NCBI GenBank assembly: GCA_942159475.1
Contig: OW804094.1
Coordinates: forward strand, 19,635,067-19,699,066
Direction: 5' to 3'
Origin: Sthenelais limicola
Lineage: Eukaryota > Annelida > Polychaeta > Phyllodocida > Sigalionidae
DNA: 64,000 nt
How positions within the stretch are numbered: the stretch's first letter is position 1; every line of letters begins with the position of its first letter. Shown here piece after piece: positions 59,276 to 64,000 of the stretch. The position numbers were made by a program, and so were the translations under genes. The notes beneath the pieces are model-generated. The model did no database searches and was not told the DNA's origin. It saw only the letters and a list, made by a program, of their open reading frames with translations.

Positions 59276-60114
59276 ACAGATTCTTTAAATTATGTTAATA
59301 ATCAACAGAAAAATCATCTAACAGCAGAAACTTTGTACTATAATAATAGCAGATATGGCTAGTGAAATTGTATTTTTGCAGTCAATAAATCCCAAGGAAT
59401 TCCAGAGGGAACACCTGAAAGATTTGAATTACCAAGTTTGGCTTGATATGTGCAGCTGGCACTGATTTCATAGAGCGACCAGGCCTATCTGAGGGTGGAT
59501 GGGGCTCTGACCCCAGCTATAGCTAGGTGCCTCCACACACCTGCTTACACAAAGTGCAGGCGCATGCATCATACACTCAACCTGCACCCACACACAACGC
59601 ATCCAAAGTCCTGTTGAGAATAATGTCACAGATTTGTATATTTTTTTTTAAAAGGTTTTTCTCAATTGAACCTGCCATCGAGGCTCTTACAATTCTAATG
59701 GCTAGTAAATAACGTCACTTAGCTTTTATATTTTTTTGTTTTTTTAAATTATCTGTCAACTCTTGCACCAGCCCCAGAGCCTTCTTCTTTTTTTCCCCTT
59801 TTAAATAGGCATTACTTTAAAACAAATTTCTCATAGGTGATACCTTTCAATCTTTGAAAATATTTCTAATCCAAATACAAATTTTTAAACTACGAGTCTT
59901 GTTAAGATCGCAGCGATATGGGGAGCTATAAAGGGTGAGTTATGGGTCTCTAGGGCTTTTTGGACAGCCTCAATGCCCTCCTTGTGAGGTAATGAAGTAT
60001 ATAGCATGCTGACGTCTATGGTTACAAGGAACTCATCCTTGTGAGGATGGCCTATATTGTTGATTTTCTGTAGGAAAGTTTAATGATTGTTTTTTTGGTA
60101 ATCGCCAACAAATT

Positions 60115-60350
60115 GTGGTTGTGTGTGGATAAATTGTATTTAATTGTATATATATATATTAATATTTTTTAGATCATCAAAATAATCAAGGTGTGCAAGT
60201 CTCTCCATGACAATTAGAAAAGAAGTGAAAAGGAAGCAGTCCTAACTGTCATATTTGAAAAAAAAGTAACTGTGATGTGTCATAACAGCAGATGACACAA
60301 GTCATAGGTAATAGGGCAGTGGTAATAGTAAAAAGACTCCTTGTAATAGA
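60115..60350. repeat. Dispersed repeat family F, copy 2
   Basis: GTTGTGTGTGGATAAATTGT through AATAGTAAAAAGACTCCTTG, with an extra segment of about 40 bases relative to copy 1. Confidence 0.6.
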
Positions 60351-60841
60351 AGAAAAGATCTTAGTAATCAACCAACTTGTTAGTTAACCTGTATGTATAT
60401 TTTTCTTGCACTTAACTGTTTTGCTCTATAACTGAATGGTTCGCAAATCAGGTTTTGAATGCTTTTTAGAGTAAAATATTATTAGGGCCAAGGAGGACAT
60501 ATTTATTCATGTTATCACCACAGCGTGTAAGACATGGGTTTTCCATCATAACTATTCTTGGAGTTAATATAGTATATGTAACTATCAGGGTATTTGGTTG
60601 AAAATTGAACTTCAAGGGTAACGCATCTATATATCTTCGATAGTGTGTTTACTTCTGCTTCAAGTGTGTCCTGCTTCATGTAACAGTCTTATGTAATAGA
60701 GAAAAAAGCTCAAACAAATGTTCTTTTCCTCCTCTTTTGTTTGTAATTATTCTGTCTCTGATGATCACATGAATACAATAGTGAAATACAGTTTGTCACT
60801 GGTCCATACTGTTATACTGAAGCTTTTTAAACATTGAAACT

Positions 60842-61097
60842 TTACTGCTAATGGTGACACATTTGCCGTTTGCACTTGAATAGTGATGATGTTGGATAGA
60901 CCAGAAATGGTTTTGATAGCAGATCAATTAGGGAATAATGGTATGGACAAATACTTTGACATTAGCTGCCATGGCAAGATGTTAAGGTGAGCTTTGGCAA
61001 ATACAAATGAACACATATGAATCTATAAAATGCATTTAGTTAATGTGTTTATTGTTTACCAATAAACTAATCTCAGCTGCCACTAAAAGCATCAGTA
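60842..61097. repeat. Dispersed repeat family G, copy 3
   Basis: Lies 0.5 kb upstream of channel copy C. The shorter distance than at copy B implies about 1.5 kb inserted or deleted between repeat and gene. Confidence 0.75.
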
Positions 61098-61201
61098 TGA
61101 GCATGAAAGGCATGTTTAAATTTTGATTGATTGATTGAAGGTTTTTATTCGGTGAAAAAATATTACATCAGTTTGATGCTTTTTTCAGTCATCAAAATAT
61201 G

Positions 61202-61573
61202 ATTATCCATTGGTGTCAATAGCCTGATGTTCATTTAAATCGGTTTCACTCAGTGGCTCTCAGTACCTAACCCTTCCACTTCCCGTGCCCAGCCCTGTCC
61301 CCGTGTTGCACAGTTCCTGGAACACTACTACTACAAGTGCAGTCCGAGTCAATGCATCAGTCCATTGTGAGAAGTAAATTCACTGACAATTTTAGTTCAT
61401 TTTGCAAGTAGGAGTACTGCATACCACATAGGTTCACCTGGTACAGTTATCAAGGACGAGTAATTGCCACATCAAGGATAGAATCAAGAGGTTTTTAAAC
61501 CCTAACCAGGAATCTTGCATTGCAGTCTTTGTTACAATTAATTATGGATTAATGGACAAATGAACAAGGCAAG
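61202..61573 (+). promoter_or_regulatory. Conserved upstream flank of channel copy C
   Basis: Partner of 51310-51693. Small insertions and deletions but the same order of words up to the start codon. Confidence 0.5.
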
Positions 61574-63334
61574 ATGAAATTGTATACTACAGAGACGCCT
61601 CGGATAGCTCCAGAGGAAATATCTGAAAGAGAAAACATGACATCAGATAATCTACCTAATGATTGGATTGATCTCATAAGGAATGATTCCTTTGAGGAAG
61701 TAGGAGACATGCTTCTGCACGCAGATGCAGAGTTAAAGAAAAATTTATTGACTGGAATTATCCAAAAGACAGATTCATTTACTAGCCTCAAGGCCTGGTA
61801 TTTACCAAGAAGTACTCTTTCATTAACTATTGCCTACACTTCCTTTAGAGTAATGAAAGAACTTTTAAATGAAGACATAAGTCTCTTCACCCCTGAACAC
61901 AAACTTGGATTGATCCATTATATTTTGTACTGTGCTTATTTCACTGAAACCAAAAATGAAGGAAAATTCACTGAATTTTATCTCAAACTCAAAGATATCA
62001 TCCCAGAGGAAACTTTTAAAATGTTGCTTCTTGCTGAAGACAAAGATGGACTGAATGCTTTAGAGCTTTCAGCTAAATTAGGTCTATTTGACTTTTTTGA
62101 AATCATTATTAACACCAAAGATGTATATGTAGTTCATGAGAATTCTTCATTTTGGATTTCTAGGAAGATGTATGATGTCACAGATTATGAACACCCATTG
62201 GCTACAAGAAGCCATCTCTCCCCATTGGATATCCTCATGCATAACCAAGCCTTTCACACAAAGAGATTCAGTGATTTTCTTTCATCTCCCCTGATGACAG
62301 AATGGTTTAGGAAGAGATTTCATGCTGGTTACTGGCCTGTGATGTTTGGCTTTCTGACATGTATTTTACATTACATACCCATTAAAACCATGATCAATAC
62401 ATGCTTCTCAAAAAGGGTTTTTTATGCGCATCCCTTTCATGGTAATGAATCAATGAATGCCTCATATAGACACCTTGAAATGTATACTAATACAATGTGT
62501 ACCAGTGACATATTGATCATGGTCGTTGCCTTGTTAATAGCTGTACCAAACCTATTACTCTTTCCCTTCATAATATGGGACTTGCGTAAAGTCTTGCAAC
62601 TTAGCAAGCTCCCATGGAAGCGCAGGCAGCGCAGTATCAAAAGCCCAACTTTTTTTATACTGCTGCTGTATACCACTGAAATATGTGCATTTTCAAGGAT
62701 TATTTTGCAAATATTTGCCATCTTTTTCGGACGGATGAATGAACTCCATGCTTTCAGTGCCCAACTGCTGGATTTGTATCTAGGGCTTTCTATTATATAT
62801 TGCTTTCTTTATGTGCTGCAAATCAGCAGAATTGGCTACATTGTTATATACATTCAACAGATAGTTGCAGATACGACTGGATGTCTAGTGATTATGGCTA
62901 TCATACAGGTAATCTTTGCTTCATTATTTTACCATATCTTTAGCACACCTGGGGCTGAAACCTCCAACTATGATTTCAAATCTCTATCTGGAAGTATGTA
63001 TGGAATTATGAAATTAATGGTTAACATGGCAAGTCTAGGAGAAGATATAGAACCAATTGTCAAGGTGTTACATGTTCTGTACCTTTTCATTGTTCCAATT
63101 ATGTTCCTAAATCTCATTATAGCTATACTTTCACAATCTTTGTCTGATGTATCAAGTTTTAAAGATCATATCCTGATGTTTAATCGTAATCAGTTGTGTT
63201 CTGATATATATGCCGTCTTCAGATTATCTAGATTCATGAAATTGTATAAAGGAATTTATATTCACTTTTTAAAGAAACATTTTGTCTATAACCAGGGCAA
63301 GGTCTATCTTGTGGTTGAGAGCATTAAAGATTGA
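61574..63334 (+). CDS. TRP-like cation channel, intronless, copy C
   Basis: 586 residues, one exon, same start and stop positions as copy B. The first 250 residues differ from B at only a handful of positions (for example MKELLNEDISLF against MKELLDEDINLF). Differences cluster in the S1-S2 loop (CFSKRVFYAHPFHGNESMNA) and in the turret before the pore (FYHIFSTPGAETSNYDF). Pore MYGIMKLMVNMASLGED and S6 FLNLIIAILSQSLSDVS are kept, so the channel looks functional. The short S2-S3 link (PFIIWDLRKVLQLSKLPWK) is closer to copy A than to copy B, a hint of gene conversion between copies. Confidence 0.77.
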   Translation: MKLYTTETPRIAPEEISERENMTSDNLPNDWIDLIRNDSFEEVGDMLLHADAELKKNLLTGIIQKTDSFTSLKAWYLPRSTLSLTIAYTSFRVMKELLNEDISLFTPEHKLGLIHYILYCAYFTETKNEGKFTEFYLKLKDIIPEETFKMLLLAEDKDGLNALELSAKLGLFDFFEIIINTKDVYVVHENSSFWISRKMYDVTDYEHPLATRSHLSPLDILMHNQAFHTKRFSDFLSSPLMTEWFRKRFHAGYWPVMFGFLTCILHYIPIKTMINTCFSKRVFYAHPFHGNESMNASYRHLEMYTNTMCTSDILIMVVALLIAVPNLLLFPFIIWDLRKVLQLSKLPWKRRQRSIKSPTFFILLLYTTEICAFSRIILQIFAIFFGRMNELHAFSAQLLDLYLGLSIIYCFLYVLQISRIGYIVIYIQQIVADTTGCLVIMAIIQVIFASLFYHIFSTPGAETSNYDFKSLSGSMYGIMKLMVNMASLGEDIEPIVKVLHVLYLFIVPIMFLNLIIAILSQSLSDVSSFKDHILMFNRNQLCSDIYAVFRLSRFMKLYKGIYIHFLKKHFVYNQGKVYLVVESIKD

Positions 63335-63377
63335 GATACACTTAACTCTGAACCAACAGAACTAATCCCTCCAGGAC

Positions 63378-63500
63378 CATATGTGATCCGTTTTAGAAAA
63401 TTGAGTCATAAGTCGCAAAATATGGATTTTGAAATATCACCATATCTGAAAAGAGGAGATCAAGCCGATTCCAATGGTAGTGAAGTGATCGATAATATTA
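63378..63500. mobile_element. MITE family 2, left-end fragment
   Basis: TATGTGATCCGTTTTAGAAA, TTGAGTCATAAGTCGCAAAA, then GATCAAGCCGATTCCAATGG. Starts 44 bases after channel copy C ends. Confidence 0.6.
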
Positions 63501-64000
63501 AGTATATGAAAAGGTAGAGCTTCGATCTGAATGATGTAATGAAGTAAATGAGAAGAGTTGAGGTCAAGTTGCGGTTTCAATAATATCTGCTTTATCCTGT
63601 GAATCATGCATGTTATATACAAGGTGGTACATCGAGGTAATCCAATAGGAAAGAAGGGAGCATGTCTCCCATGACACAGTTCAGTAATTAACCAATAATA
63701 AGCTGAATACTAATTAGCCAATCGTGAGGTTCTATATGGTTGACCAATGGTGGTCTATATGGTCCCACCTCCTGCTGGGACAGCAGCTGTTGTTTATACA
63801 AGTAATTAGAGGCATGGTGTGTGTAGATGATAATCAGTAACCTAGACATGCCAAGTAATTAGTAAAGATAACATATGGTTACATGTGGAGACAGCCTGTC
63901 GTCTGTCTGATAGTTATGTAATATGGCGGCAGGTGTCTCCTTACCTCTGGACATGCATAATGATTCATATTTCACATTAGTTAATCAAGATTCATAAAGT

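Larger units (their letters stand above)
53455..60841. other. Intergenic between channel copies B and C
   Basis: About 7.4 kb with MITE family 2 copies, foldbacks, the 21-bp tandem repeat and several short unsupported open frames. I see no gene. Confidence 0.5.

Overview
The window is AT-rich animal DNA. Genes carry introns with canonical GT..AG borders, intergenic DNA is full of short inverted-repeat transposons, and nothing bacterial (operons, Shine-Dalgarno sites, CRISPR) is seen. The gene set is a CARD-NACHT receptor, a PARP-like/NFX1-finger protein, a gustatory-receptor-like membrane protein and a family of intronless TRP-like channels. This fits a marine invertebrate, perhaps an echinoderm or hemichordate; the species assignment is inference only.

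Layout. 1-3 kb: a 7-TM gustatory-receptor-like gene on the minus strand whose last exon was not found. 3.7-4.8 kb: remnant of a transposon with a CXC-type cysteine cluster. 6.6-15.8 kb: an eight-exon minus-strand gene that assembles in frame into a predicted 1491-residue CARD-NACHT protein. Instead of leucine-rich repeats it ends in three divergent copies of a domain of about 220 residues that I do not recognise. 16-25 kb: gene-poor, repeat-rich DNA with a cytosine-depleted tract (17.6-18.0 kb), a minisatellite-bearing repeat whose inverted partner lies 24 kb away, and a 1.8 kb terminal-inverted-repeat (TIR) element. 25.3-32 kb: two intronless TRP-like channel genes pointing apart, with a chimeric inverted fragment of both between them. 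33.1-35.2 kb and 35.6-39.3 kb: two TIR elements, the second carrying a broken CXC-protein gene. 40.9-41.9 kb: three copies of one short foldback transposon. 43.7-48.3 kb: a plus-strand gene for a basic repeat / cold-shock-like / NFX1-finger / PARP-like protein. 51.7-53.5 and 61.6-63.3 kb: two more intronless TRP-like channels, very similar to each other and to the 30 kb copy.

Function. The channels and the receptor-like protein suggest a chemosensory or environment-sensing cluster. The CARD-NACHT and PARP-like/NFX1-finger genes are of types used in innate immunity. No direct cooperation between these genes can be read from the sequence. Transposons dominate the remainder; several families carry perfect bZIP-type or YY1-type motifs in their termini.
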